Assembly: GCA_035544215.1 (NCBI GenBank)
Contig: DATKHY010000007.1
Coordinates: 248,001-312,000, forward strand
Source: Candidatus Binatia bacterium
GTDB taxonomy: Bacteria; Vulcanimicrobiota; Vulcanimicrobiia; Vulcanimicrobiales; Vulcanimicrobiaceae
Direction of reading: 5' to 3'
Length of the DNA: 64,000 nt
In this document: piece after piece, positions 50,169-58,163 of the stretch
How the letters are laid out: each line of letters opens with the position of its first letter
How positions within the stretch are numbered: the stretch's first letter is position 1
The notes under the pieces: generated by a model
The model's database searches: none
The model's input: the letters and a program-made list of their open reading frames with translations, nothing else
What the model was told of the DNA's origin: nothing
Program-made: the position numbers and the translations under genes

Positions 50169-50789
50169 CAACGGGGTCTGCGCGAGTCCGTTGAGCACGA
50201 ACTGCACCGCGAGCGCCGCGAGGATGATGCCGAGGATGCGGCTGATCACGTGGATGCCGGTCTTGCCGATCACGCGGAGCAGCAGCGCGGAGGCCCGCAT
50301 GCACAGCCACGTGACGATCAGCGCCACAGCGTAGGCAGCGGCGACGACGAAGAGCTCCGCGCGGTCCCCGTGCGAAAAGTTGACCAGGAGCAGCACCGTC
50401 GCGATCGTTCCGGGGCCGGCGATCATCGGAACGGCGAGCGGAAAGACCGCGGGGTTCTCGCCCTCGGCGGCCTCGCGCTCCTCGGCGTCGGTCGCCTTCG
50501 CGCCGGTGGGGCGGGCAAAGAGCATGTCGATCGCGATCAGAAACAGCAAGATCCCGCCGGCGATCGTGAACGCCGGCAGCGTGATGCCGAGATAATCGAG
50601 GATGATTCGGCCGACGACGCCCATGAACAAGATCACTCCGGCCGCGACAAAGACGGCCTGGTCGATGACTTGATTGCGCCGCTGCGGCGACATGCGCGCG
50701 GTCGAGCCCAGCGTCATTGGGATCATGCCGATCGGATCGATGATCGTGAACGCGGTGGCGAACGCCGTGGCGACGAAGCGAAAGTCCAT
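50157..50789 (-). CDS. MarC-family integral membrane protein
   Basis: The 210-residue protein has six hydrophobic helices and MarC/YchE hallmarks: FTIIDPIGMIPMTLGST near the N-terminus, GGILLFLIAIDMLFAR, and FPLAVPMIAGPGTIATVLLL. Members were once linked to multiple antibiotic resistance, and some act on neutral amino acids, but the function is generally unknown. The loop between helices 3 and 4 is acidic (TDAEEREAAEGE). The ATG at 50789 is 50 bases from the divergent oxidase gene start. Confidence 0.9.
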   Translation of the reverse strand: MDFRFVATAFATAFTIIDPIGMIPMTLGSTARMSPQRRNQVIDQAVFVAAGVILFMGVVGRIILDYLGITLPAFTIAGGILLFLIAIDMLFARPTGAKATDAEEREAAEGENPAVFPLAVPMIAGPGTIATVLLLVNFSHGDRAELFVVAAAYAVALIVTWLCMRASALLLRVIGKTGIHVISRILGIILAALAVQFVLNGLAQTPLLRR

Positions 50790-50839
50790 GGTGCGACGAC
50801 AGGGTATCGTTTACTGAAGGCAAACGTCAAGGCTCCGCT

Positions 50840-51991
50840 GTGAATTCCGTCGCTCGCGCCGTGAACATCGAGGATCTGCGCCGCCTCGCGAAACGCCGAT
50901 TGCCGCGGGTCGTGTTCGACTACATCGACGGCGGAAGCGGCGCCGAGGTCACGATGCGCGAGAACTGCCGCGTCTTCGAGACGGTGACGTTCCGGGCGCG
51001 CAATGCCGTCGCGCGCATGGAATGCCACCTGCAGACCACCGTTTTGGGAACGCCGCTCGCGCTGCCGTTTCTGTTCGCGCCGGTCGGAAGCAGCCGCATG
51101 TTCTTCCCGCGCGGCGAATGCGTCGCAGCCGAAGAGGCGGGGAAGGCCGGAACGATCTACACGCTGTCTACGCTCTCGGGCTGCGCGCTCGAGGACGTCA
51201 AGGCGGCCGCAACGGGACCGGTCTGGTATCAGCTGTATCTGCTCGGCGGACGCGAGGCCGCCATCAGCGCGATTGCGCGTGCGCGCTCCGCGGGTTATCG
51301 CGCGCTCGCCGTGACGATCGACACCGCCGTCGCCGGGCAGCGCGAGCGCGACTTGCGCAACGGCGCCTCCGAGTTGGTCAGCGGCAATCTGTGGCGCATG
51401 CTGCCGCACGTGCCGCAGCTGCTCGCTCGTCCGCGATGGCTGCTCGATTTCTGGCGCGACGGCGGCATGATGAAGTTTCCCAACGTCATCATTCCCGGCG
51501 AGGGCGTGATGGCGTACGAGGACGTCGCCGCCGCGCTGGAGCGCTCGACCGTCTCGTGGGACGACATGGGATGGATCCGCGACGCGTGGCGAGGGCCGAT
51601 CGTGATCAAGGGCGCGCTGAGCGGCGAGGACGCGCGACGCGCGCTCGACGTCGGCGCGGAGGCGATCGTCGTGTCGAATCACGGCGGCCGCCAGCTCGAC
51701 TCCGTATCGTCGACGTTGCGCGCGCTGCCGGAGGTCGTCGAGGCCGTCGGCGGGCGCGCCGAGGTGCTGCTCGACGGCGGCATCCGCCGCGGCAGCGACG
51801 TCGTGAAGGCGCTGTGCCTCGGCGCACGCGCCGTGCTGATCGGGCGCGCCTACGCGTACGGCCTCGGCGCGGGAGGCGGCGCGGGCGTCGCGCGCGCGAT
51901 CGAGATCTTGCGCAGCGACATCGTTCGCACGCTGCGTCTGCTGGGTTGCCTCGACGTGACCGCGCTCGACCGATCGTACGTCGAGTTCTAA
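50840..51991 (+). CDS. FMN-dependent alpha-hydroxyacid oxidase/dehydrogenase
   Basis: TIM-barrel flavoenzyme of 383 residues from the lactate/glycolate oxidase family, converting L-2-hydroxyacids to 2-oxoacids. Diagnostic elements are VFDYIDGGSGAEVTMREN (FMN and substrate Tyr), FLFAPVGSSRMFFPRGE, YTLSTLSG, WYQLYL, PIVIKGALSGEDA with the catalytic Lys, VSNHGGRQLDS with the base His, and VLLDGGIRRGSDVVKAL, GARAVLIGRAYAYGL for phosphate binding. The start is GTG 50840. Whether it is an oxidase or a quinone-linked dehydrogenase cannot be read. It is followed by the DprA-like gene after one base. Confidence 0.9.
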   Translation: MNSVARAVNIEDLRRLAKRRLPRVVFDYIDGGSGAEVTMRENCRVFETVTFRARNAVARMECHLQTTVLGTPLALPFLFAPVGSSRMFFPRGECVAAEEAGKAGTIYTLSTLSGCALEDVKAAATGPVWYQLYLLGGREAAISAIARARSAGYRALAVTIDTAVAGQRERDLRNGASELVSGNLWRMLPHVPQLLARPRWLLDFWRDGGMMKFPNVIIPGEGVMAYEDVAAALERSTVSWDDMGWIRDAWRGPIVIKGALSGEDARRALDVGAEAIVVSNHGGRQLDSVSSTLRALPEVVEAVGGRAEVLLDGGIRRGSDVVKALCLGARAVLIGRAYAYGLGAGGGAGVARAIEILRSDIVRTLRLLGCLDVTALDRSYVEF

Positions 51992-51992
51992 C

Positions 51993-52559
51993 GTGTACGT
52001 GCGCGGCGCGCTGCCGAAGGGCGGCGTCGCCATCATCGGGAGCCGCGCGCCACCGCCCGAAGCAGCTGCGTTTGCCTACGAGCTCGCGTTTCGGTTAGGC
52101 GAGCCGGTTGTGGCCGGGCTCGCGCTCGGCATCGACGCCGCCGCGCATCGCGGCGCGCTCGCCGCGGGCGTTCCCACCGTCGCCTTCGTCGGCTACGGAT
52201 TCGGGTGCACGTATCCGCCCGAGCACGCCGCGCTGGAAGAGGAGATCGTCAGCGGCCGCGGCGCGATCGCTACGCTTCTTCCGCCGGGAACGCCGGCGTC
52301 GGACGAGGCTTTGGTCGAGCGGGATCGGCTGCAGGCGGAGCATTCGCGCGCGGTCGTGCTCGTCTGCACCGAAATCGGCGGCGGCGCCATGCATACGATG
52401 CAGTTCGCGCGCGAGTTGGGGCGTCTGCGGTTTGCCGTGACGCCTCCCGCCGGCGCGGAAACGTTGCGCGAGTGGGCCGGGAACCTGGCGTGCATTGCCG
52501 ACGGCGCCACGCCGCTACCGTTTGATGTCGGCGCTGCCGTTGTCGCGCTTAAAGGTTAG
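51993..52559 (+). CDS. Short DprA/Smf-like protein
   Basis: The 188-residue protein covers only the Rossmann core of DprA. It has AIIGSRAPP, the motif AGLALGIDAAAHRGALAAG (like the family SGLARGIDxxAH), GYGFGCTYPPEH, and GGGAMHTMQFARELGR in place of the usual 'SGTLxTA..A'. There is no SAM-like N-terminal or winged-helix C-terminal domain, so it is much shorter than competence DprA (300-400). It may bind ssDNA, or it may be a LOG-like nucleotide-binding relative. The start is GTG 51993, one base after the oxidase stop. It converges with the DUF4127 gene, overlapping by 11 bases. Confidence 0.78.
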   Translation: MYVRGALPKGGVAIIGSRAPPPEAAAFAYELAFRLGEPVVAGLALGIDAAAHRGALAAGVPTVAFVGYGFGCTYPPEHAALEEEIVSGRGAIATLLPPGTPASDEALVERDRLQAEHSRAVVLVCTEIGGGAMHTMQFARELGRLRFAVTPPAGAETLREWAGNLACIADGATPLPFDVGAAVVALKG

Positions 52560-54060
52560 GGGCGAGGCCGACGTCGATCGAGGTCTCGAAGGTGCGGCTC
52601 CACGGCAGGCCGAGCTGCATCGCGGCGATGTGGTAGCCGGGGTCGAGCTGCGCCAGGATCTTGAGCGCATAGCTCCAGAGCAGCGCGCGGTCGCGCTGCG
52701 ACGTCGCGGCGGCGAGGTCGGGCGTCAGGAGCGTGTGGTCCGCGATGCCTTGCGCGGCCAGCGTCGCGTTGAGGTCGGGCCGCACGAAGTCGTGGTACGC
52801 GTAGTCGTCGAGGAACATCGTGAAGGTGTACGTGCGGTGCGCGAGGTCGTCGTAGGTGCCCATGCGCCGGCCGGCGCCGGCGGCGATCGCCTCGGCCAGG
52901 GCGGTGCCGACCGTGTTCGCGTTGGTGTTCCAGGAGGAGTAGGCGTCGAGCTCGCGCGACACGTCCGACGCCAGCAGCAATTGCGCGAACGCCGCCTGAT
53001 CGCGGTACGACTTCAGATAAGATAGGTCGGCGACAGCGACGGAGCGTCCCTGCGCTACCGTAGCGGCCATTGCGCTCACGAGCTGCGCATCCTGCGCGGG
53101 GGTGGTTCCCGGAACGCGCACGTAGAGCACGATGTCGGTGCGATCGTCGTCGCGCACGCCGCCGCAAACGCCGATCAGCGCGCCGATCGCCGTCGAGATC
53201 GGGGCGTACTCGATCGGATCCTGATACGATGCGCCGTCCGGAGTCGAGTAGCGCACCGCGATGTGCGGCGTCCAGTTCGCGGCGCGCGCGATCGCGTTGG
53301 CCATCAGCGCGGAGCCGAGCTCGTCCGCGCCCGGCTCGATCGACGCACGGCCCGCGAGATTCGCCGTCGCGAGATCCTGCTGCAGCAACTGCACGTCACG
53401 CACGTGCAGGCCGACCGGGCCGGCGTCGTCCTGGCCGAGGACGAGCCGGTCGATCGTCCCGTCCGCCGTGAGTTTCAGCAAGAGTCGATCGGCGGCGAGA
53501 TTGCGCCCGCGCGTCGCCATGTATTCGTCGAAGGTCGGCTCGCCGATCAACTCGCGCAGATGCTGCGCGCGCGCGGCCTCGCTCGGCAGCGGCGGGTCGT
53601 GCAGGTTCGCGTAGTCCTGCAGATACGACCAGACCGGATAGGGCGCGAAAAACGGCGTGCCTGCGGGAATGCCCGTCGGCGCGAGGCGCATGATCGTGCC
53701 AAACGCGCCGATCCACGCGCGCGGCCGGCGCGTGCGGAGATGCGAAAACTCGCGCAGGCGGAACTCCACATCGGCGTACGTCGGCCCAGGAACGCGCGAG
53801 GCCGTGAGCCCGCCGTAGGCCAGCATGTCGGTTGAGACGACGAACGCGTTCGTCTCCCTTTTGGCGGCCTCGTGATTGAGCCACGCGATGATCGCGTCCG
53901 AGCGACCCGCCGTAAGGAAGCGCCCCTGTAGGTCGCGCGGCGGCGCTTCGACCGTTATTCCGGCGATGCGCCCGAGCATGACGGGGAGCTGCGAGGTCAC
54001 CGGGCGGTCGTCGATCGGCACGAACGCGATCGTCGCGAAAAGCAGCGCGAGAAAAGGCAT
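52549..54060 (-). CDS. DUF4127 family protein
   Basis: The 503-residue protein begins with a short hydrophobic start, then FVPIDDRPVTSQLPVMLG, the DUF4127 signature, and later VLGQDDAGPVGLH, DELGSALMANAIA and LSYLKSYRDQ. Members are single-chain, often exported proteins in bacteria that recycle cell wall or use glycans, without known chemistry. Acidic and His residues in conserved places (PIDDRP, GQDDAG) could form a metal or sugar site. The ATG at 54060 overlaps the murQ stop by one base (TAATG), which ties it firmly to the MurNAc-recycling genes. Confidence 0.88.
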   Translation of the reverse strand: MPFLALLFATIAFVPIDDRPVTSQLPVMLGRIAGITVEAPPRDLQGRFLTAGRSDAIIAWLNHEAAKRETNAFVVSTDMLAYGGLTASRVPGPTYADVEFRLREFSHLRTRRPRAWIGAFGTIMRLAPTGIPAGTPFFAPYPVWSYLQDYANLHDPPLPSEAARAQHLRELIGEPTFDEYMATRGRNLAADRLLLKLTADGTIDRLVLGQDDAGPVGLHVRDVQLLQQDLATANLAGRASIEPGADELGSALMANAIARAANWTPHIAVRYSTPDGASYQDPIEYAPISTAIGALIGVCGGVRDDDRTDIVLYVRVPGTTPAQDAQLVSAMAATVAQGRSVAVADLSYLKSYRDQAAFAQLLLASDVSRELDAYSSWNTNANTVGTALAEAIAAGAGRRMGTYDDLAHRTYTFTMFLDDYAYHDFVRPDLNATLAAQGIADHTLLTPDLAAATSQRDRALLWSYALKILAQLDPGYHIAAMQLGLPWSRTFETSIDVGLAPNL

Positions 54061-54944
54061 TAGATCAGGTCGCGCAACACGCCGCCAGAGGCTCCGAGCA
54101 GCTCCTGCGCTTTTTGCGCATCGACGCCGCGCCGCTCCATCACGATAGCGACCTTCACGCGGCCGCCGGCCGCGTCGAGCAGCTCGCGCGCGCGCTCTTC
54201 GCCGACGCCCGCGACCTCGCACACGAGGCGCAGGGCGCGGCGGCGCAGCTTTTGGTTGCTCGCGACGACATCGACCATGAGGTTCCCGTGCACCTTGCCG
54301 AGGCGCACCATCACGGCCGTCGACAGCGCGTTGAGAGCGATCTTCTGCCCGGTTCCGGCTTTGAGCCGGGTAGATCCCGCCAGCGCCTCGGCGCCCGTGT
54401 CGAACGCGACGCAGATCTCCGCTGCGCGCGCGAGTGCCGAATCCACAACGCTCGTGAACGCGATCGTCAACGCGCCCATCGCACGCGCGCGTTTCACCGC
54501 CGCGACGACGAACGCCGCGCCTCCGCTCGCCGACAGACCCACGACCGCGTCTTCGGGAGCGCAGCGTTCGCGCGCGAGCGCATCGCCGGCGGCGCTGTCG
54601 TCTTCGGCGCCTTCGATCGCGTTGACGAGCGCGGGCAAACCGCCTGCGACGTGCGCCTGCACGAGGTGCGACGCGGTGCCGAACGTCGGCGGCATCTCAG
54701 ATGCGTCGAGCGTCGCGATGCGGCCGCTGCTCCCCGCGCCGACGTAGTGTAGACGCCCGCCGCGCGCGAGGCGCTCTGCGATCGCATCGGCGACCCGCGC
54801 CAGTGTGTCGGATTGCGCGAGGACGGCGTCGACAGCGGCGCGATGGTCGGAGACGAGCGTCTCGACCAGCGCACGCGTGTCGAGCTGGTCGAGTCCGGCG
54901 GTTCGCGGATTCGTCGCCTCGGTCGGAGGCAGATCGTCCGTCAT
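54060..54944 (-). CDS. murQ: N-acetylmuramic acid 6-phosphate etherase
   Basis: MurQ cleaves the lactyl ether of MurNAc-6-phosphate, giving GlcNAc-6-phosphate and lactate. The 294-residue protein starts TEATNPRTAGLDQLDTRALV, then shows the SIS-domain sugar-phosphate site LHYVGAGSSGRIATLDASEM, 'GLSASGGAAFVVAAV', STRLKAGTGQKIALNALSTA and a C-terminal UBA-like helix bundle, all usual for MurQ. ATG 54944 lies 4 bases after the anmK stop. A GTG at 54959 is an alternative start. Together with AnmK it turns anhydro-MurNAc into GlcNAc-6-P. Confidence 0.95.
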   Translation of the reverse strand: MTDDLPPTEATNPRTAGLDQLDTRALVETLVSDHRAAVDAVLAQSDTLARVADAIAERLARGGRLHYVGAGSSGRIATLDASEMPPTFGTASHLVQAHVAGGLPALVNAIEGAEDDSAAGDALARERCAPEDAVVGLSASGGAAFVVAAVKRARAMGALTIAFTSVVDSALARAAEICVAFDTGAEALAGSTRLKAGTGQKIALNALSTAVMVRLGKVHGNLMVDVVASNQKLRRRALRLVCEVAGVGEERARELLDAAGGRVKVAIVMERRGVDAQKAQELLGASGGVLRDLI

Positions 54945-54948
54945 GTCG

Positions 54949-56100
54949 TCAACTCGCACGGCACTCCGCCGCAGTGCGCGCCAGCAGCTCGCTCAGCCGC
55001 CACGGTGCGATCGCTCCGAGCGCGACCGAGCGGCGCGCGCCGGTCGCGGCGGGCACATTGCTCGCGCGGCCGCGCAGCGTCTCGTAGCCCAGAACCGCGA
55101 ACGCGATCGCCTCTTTGGCATCGGCAGGTAATCCCATCGCATCCGAGCGTTCGACGCGCGCGCCCTTGAGCCGTGCGGCCAGGCGCGCGAGGAGCGTCGG
55201 ATTGTTCGCGCCGCCGCCGCCGGCGATGACACGCGCGCCGGCGAAGCGTTGGCGCTCGATCGCGTCTGCAACCGTAGCGGCTGTGAGCTCGGCGAGCGTC
55301 GCGGCGCCGTCTTCGATAGAGAGCTTTGCGAGCGCGCGCTCGTGACGTGCGAGAAACTGCGCGCCGAACCGCTCGCGTCCGCTCGTCTTGGGCGGCGGCG
55401 CCGCGAAGTACTCGTCGGCGAGCATCGCGGCCAGCAGCGCCTCGTCGACGCGGCCGGTTGCGGCGAGCGTGCCCTCGCGATCGAACGATTGTGCCCCGTT
55501 CGTGCGCGCGCGCACGAACGCGTCGAGCAACATGTTGGCGGGGCCGGTGTCGAAGGCGACGGCTTCTTCCGGCGCCGCGCCCTTGCGCAGCATTGTCACG
55601 TTGGCGATGCCGCCTAGGTTCAACGCGACGCGATCTTCCTCGGCGCTCGAGAGCAGAACCGCGTCGACGCGCGCGACCAGCGGCGCGCCCTGCCCACCGG
55701 CCGCGCAGTCGGCGCTGCGAAAATCGTAGCAGACCGTGGCTTCGACGGCCTCGCGAATCGCGAACGGATCGCCGATCTGCAGCGTCACGTGCGCCGGTCC
55801 GTTGTGCCAGATCGTTTGACCGTGCGATGCGACGTAATCTATCGCGTCCGATCCCGCCATCGAGCGAGCCGCGCTCGCGTACGCGTCGCCGAGCGCGCGA
55901 TGCAGCCGTGCGACGCTTTCCACGTTCCCTTTGTTGGGCGGCAGGACGGCGAGCAGCTCGTCGCGCAGCTTGGGCTCGAACGGATACGTTTCGAAGCGCC
56001 GCAGGTTGATGCGATAGCCCGCGCCACTGGGCACGAGGCTCACCAGCGCCGCGTCGATGCCGTCGAGCGACGTGCCGCTCATCAATCCAATGGCACGCAT
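54949..56100 (-). CDS. anmK: Anhydro-N-acetylmuramic acid kinase
   Basis: AnmK opens and phosphorylates 1,6-anhydro-MurNAc released from wall turnover, giving MurNAc-6-P for MurQ. The 383-residue kinase has the characteristic start AIGLMSGTSLDGIDAALV, ASHGQTIWHNG, FRSADCAAGGQGAPLV, LNLGGIANVTM, AFDTGPANMLLDA with the catalytic Asp, and AGGGGANNPTLLARL. The ATG at 56100 overlaps the end of the upstream hydrolase gene by 19 bases, so the genes are translated together. It is normal length for the family. Confidence 0.96.
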   Translation of the reverse strand: MRAIGLMSGTSLDGIDAALVSLVPSGAGYRINLRRFETYPFEPKLRDELLAVLPPNKGNVESVARLHRALGDAYASAARSMAGSDAIDYVASHGQTIWHNGPAHVTLQIGDPFAIREAVEATVCYDFRSADCAAGGQGAPLVARVDAVLLSSAEEDRVALNLGGIANVTMLRKGAAPEEAVAFDTGPANMLLDAFVRARTNGAQSFDREGTLAATGRVDEALLAAMLADEYFAAPPPKTSGRERFGAQFLARHERALAKLSIEDGAATLAELTAATVADAIERQRFAGARVIAGGGGANNPTLLARLAARLKGARVERSDAMGLPADAKEAIAFAVLGYETLRGRASNVPAATGARRSVALGAIAPWRLSELLARTAAECRAS

Positions 56101-57125
56101 TGTACCAGTCCTTCGTAGAACGAGGCGCGGAGATCGCGGGCGTCTCCGGCGCGGCCGAAGTAGACGCCGTTAGTCAACAACACGCCCTGAAGATCGCGCA
56201 CCGGATCGGCCCACACACACGTGCCGACGAAGCCGGTGTGTCCGAATGAAGAGAAATCCATCCAGCGGCCGCAGGAGTTTTCGTCGGTCGTCTTCAGCGC
56301 CCACCCCAGGCCGCGGCGCAGCACGGGATCGTCGGCCTGCAGCGACGTCGCCTCGCGCGCGAGCTCGCGCGGCAACAGCGTCTCGCGGCGTCCGCGCAGC
56401 GAGCCGAGATAGCACTCCGTGAGTGCGGCGACGTCGGCCGCGGTGCCGAAGAGGCCCGCGTGGCCGGCGACTCCGCCCATCAGGTAGGCCTTCTCGTCGT
56501 GCACGAAACCCTGGACGCGTCCGCGCCAGCCGTCGTCTTCCGTCGCGGGAATGTCCAACCGTTGCAGAAACGGCGGACGAAACATCGGCGTCGGAGTGAA
56601 CGACGCGCGCGCCAGCGCCGCAAGGGATCGGCCGTACGTGCGCTCGAGAACGACGCCGAGCGCGATGAAGCCGAGGTCGGAGTAAATCACGCGCTCACCC
56701 GGCTTGGCGATGAGGTCGGAGCCAAGCGCGAACGCTTCGACGTTGCGATCCAGGATCGCGCGATAGTCCGCGCCGGAGTTCATGCCCGACGTGTGCGCCA
56801 ACAACATGCGCAGGCTGATCGCCGCGTGGGGGCGTTTGCTCCACTCGTGAATGACGCGCGACAAGGGTTCGTCGAGCTCTAGCATTCGGGCGGCGACGGC
56901 CTGCAGCGAAAGCGTGGTGACGAAGAGCTTGGTAAGTGAGGCGAGGTCGAAGAGCGTGTCGGCGTAAACGGCGCGGCCGAGCTCGTCCTCGCGCGTGACG
57001 CCATATGCGCGCTCGAAGATCAACTTCCCACGGTGCTCGACGCGTGCGACCGCGCCGGTAAATTCGACGCCACGCGCACCTTCTAGGATCCGATCGACGC
57101 TCTCCGACAGGCTCAGGGCAGCCAC
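56082..57125 (-). CDS. Serine hydrolase (class C beta-lactamase/PBP4-like fold)
   Basis: The 347-residue hydrolase has the catalytic SxxK as ASLTKLF near residue 63, the second motif as YSDLG near 147 (Asp instead of Asn), a third element FGHTGFVG, and GVAGHAGLFGTAADVA. Proteins of this type often sit next to nagZ, anmK and murQ and are thought to trim peptides from muropeptides. No clear signal peptide is visible, so it may act in the cytoplasm on recycled fragments. The start is GTG 57125. It is upstream of anmK with a 19-base overlap, and a 160-base gap precedes it. Confidence 0.88.
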   Translation of the reverse strand: MAALSLSESVDRILEGARGVEFTGAVARVEHRGKLIFERAYGVTREDELGRAVYADTLFDLASLTKLFVTTLSLQAVAARMLELDEPLSRVIHEWSKRPHAAISLRMLLAHTSGMNSGADYRAILDRNVEAFALGSDLIAKPGERVIYSDLGFIALGVVLERTYGRSLAALARASFTPTPMFRPPFLQRLDIPATEDDGWRGRVQGFVHDEKAYLMGGVAGHAGLFGTAADVAALTECYLGSLRGRRETLLPRELAREATSLQADDPVLRRGLGWALKTTDENSCGRWMDFSSFGHTGFVGTCVWADPVRDLQGVLLTNGVYFGRAGDARDLRASFYEGLVQCVPLD

Positions 57126-57285
57126 ACAGCCATCGCGCGAATTATCGGCGACCGGCGAAACGAGACCTGCGGAGTACCGGAACGGGGCGTAGGCGCGTCG
57201 ACGCTTGGGATCCCTTCGCGGCGATTAGAACAGGGCGAGCCGTCCGCATCGGCCAATCCAACGGGTCGTGGAGTACTAAGACGCG

Positions 57286-58140
57286 TTGAGGAGCTTCGCT
57301 ATCTTCGTTTTCTGCGGTTGCGCTATGGTGGCGGCGTGCCTTGTGTCGGCGAACGCAGCGACCGAGTTCTGCCCCGCGAACGTGACACATCTCGAATCCA
57401 CGTCGCCCGATCGCGAGGCGACGACGTATCATTACCAGCTGCAGGCGCTCGCACCGCGGGTCGTTGACGGCACGTTCATCGCGGACACCGACGCTGGGTG
57501 GTTCACCTGGGTTCAGCAGGCGGTGCAACTCACGCGCACGACCTATATGAGCGCCTCGTGGTCGCTGAAGTATTGGTTCCACGTCGCAGAATCGCCAGAA
57601 CTAACCGTTGTGTTTCCGCAAGCCGTTGCGATTCGACACTTCTGGGTTGCGACGGCGCGGTCGCAGGGTGACCGGTTCTTCGACTGGGATTCGCGCGGCG
57701 TGGTGACGTGCGAGCCGCCGGACTTCGCGAAATCGAAGCATCCTGAAAACGTTAAGGTGACCCGTAGCCCCCAAGCGGGTGATGAGACGCCGGCGCCCGC
57801 ACCCCCGCCCGCGAATGCCGTCGTTGGGGTGGCGCCGTTTCCGCCCCCGAGCTGCGTCCAACCGTTCATTTCCGCGACGGTGACCGACGCGGTGCAGCCG
57901 GATTTCCCTGCGATCCTCGTGGACCAGGGGCTCAGCGGTGTCGCCATCTCGATAATCGCCATTGCCCTCGATGAGCATGGGAAACTCGTCGACGCATGGG
58001 TTTGGGCCAGCTCCGGCTGTCCGCCGATGGACGATGCAGCCCTCAAGGCTGCGCGGCGATCGAAATACACCGGGGCCACGTCGTACTGCCTCCCCGTGAG
58101 CGCGACGTATTTGTTCCGCGCCGATTTTGAACCTCGTTAA
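57286..58140 (+). CDS. Exported protein with TonB-type C-terminal domain
   Basis: The 284-residue protein has a signal peptide (FAIFVFCGCAMVAACLVSANA; a Cys in this region could also make it a lipoprotein). A first domain of about 130 residues lacks a known motif, then comes a Pro-rich linker (PAPAPPPANA). The end resembles the TonB C-terminal fold (QPDFPAILVDQGLSGVAISI, ALKAARRSKYTGATSYC). TonB-like domains on proteins without an N-terminal membrane helix are common in this type of bacterium and have unknown roles. The start is TTG 57286. It interrupts the minus-strand wall-recycling genes. Its last 22 bases are duplicated in tandem. Confidence 0.72.
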   Translation: MRSFAIFVFCGCAMVAACLVSANAATEFCPANVTHLESTSPDREATTYHYQLQALAPRVVDGTFIADTDAGWFTWVQQAVQLTRTTYMSASWSLKYWFHVAESPELTVVFPQAVAIRHFWVATARSQGDRFFDWDSRGVVTCEPPDFAKSKHPENVKVTRSPQAGDETPAPAPPPANAVVGVAPFPPPSCVQPFISATVTDAVQPDFPAILVDQGLSGVAISIIAIALDEHGKLVDAWVWASSGCPPMDDAALKAARRSKYTGATSYCLPVSATYLFRADFEPR

Positions 58141-58163
58141 AGCCGATTTTGAACCTCGTTAAA
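58120..58163. repeat. Tandem 22-bp duplication at converging gene ends
   Basis: The 22-base unit GCCGATTTTGAACCTCGTTA followed by AA occurs twice without a gap (58120-58141 and 58142-58163). The first copy holds the stop of the 57286 gene, and the second reaches into the stop of the nagZ-like gene (58159-58161). Confidence 0.9.

Noticed and set aside
57126-57285. 160-base gap before the TonB-like gene searched for a small RNA or tRNA
   Set aside because: No cloverleaf, terminator or convincing promoter was seen. It probably holds only divergent promoters.
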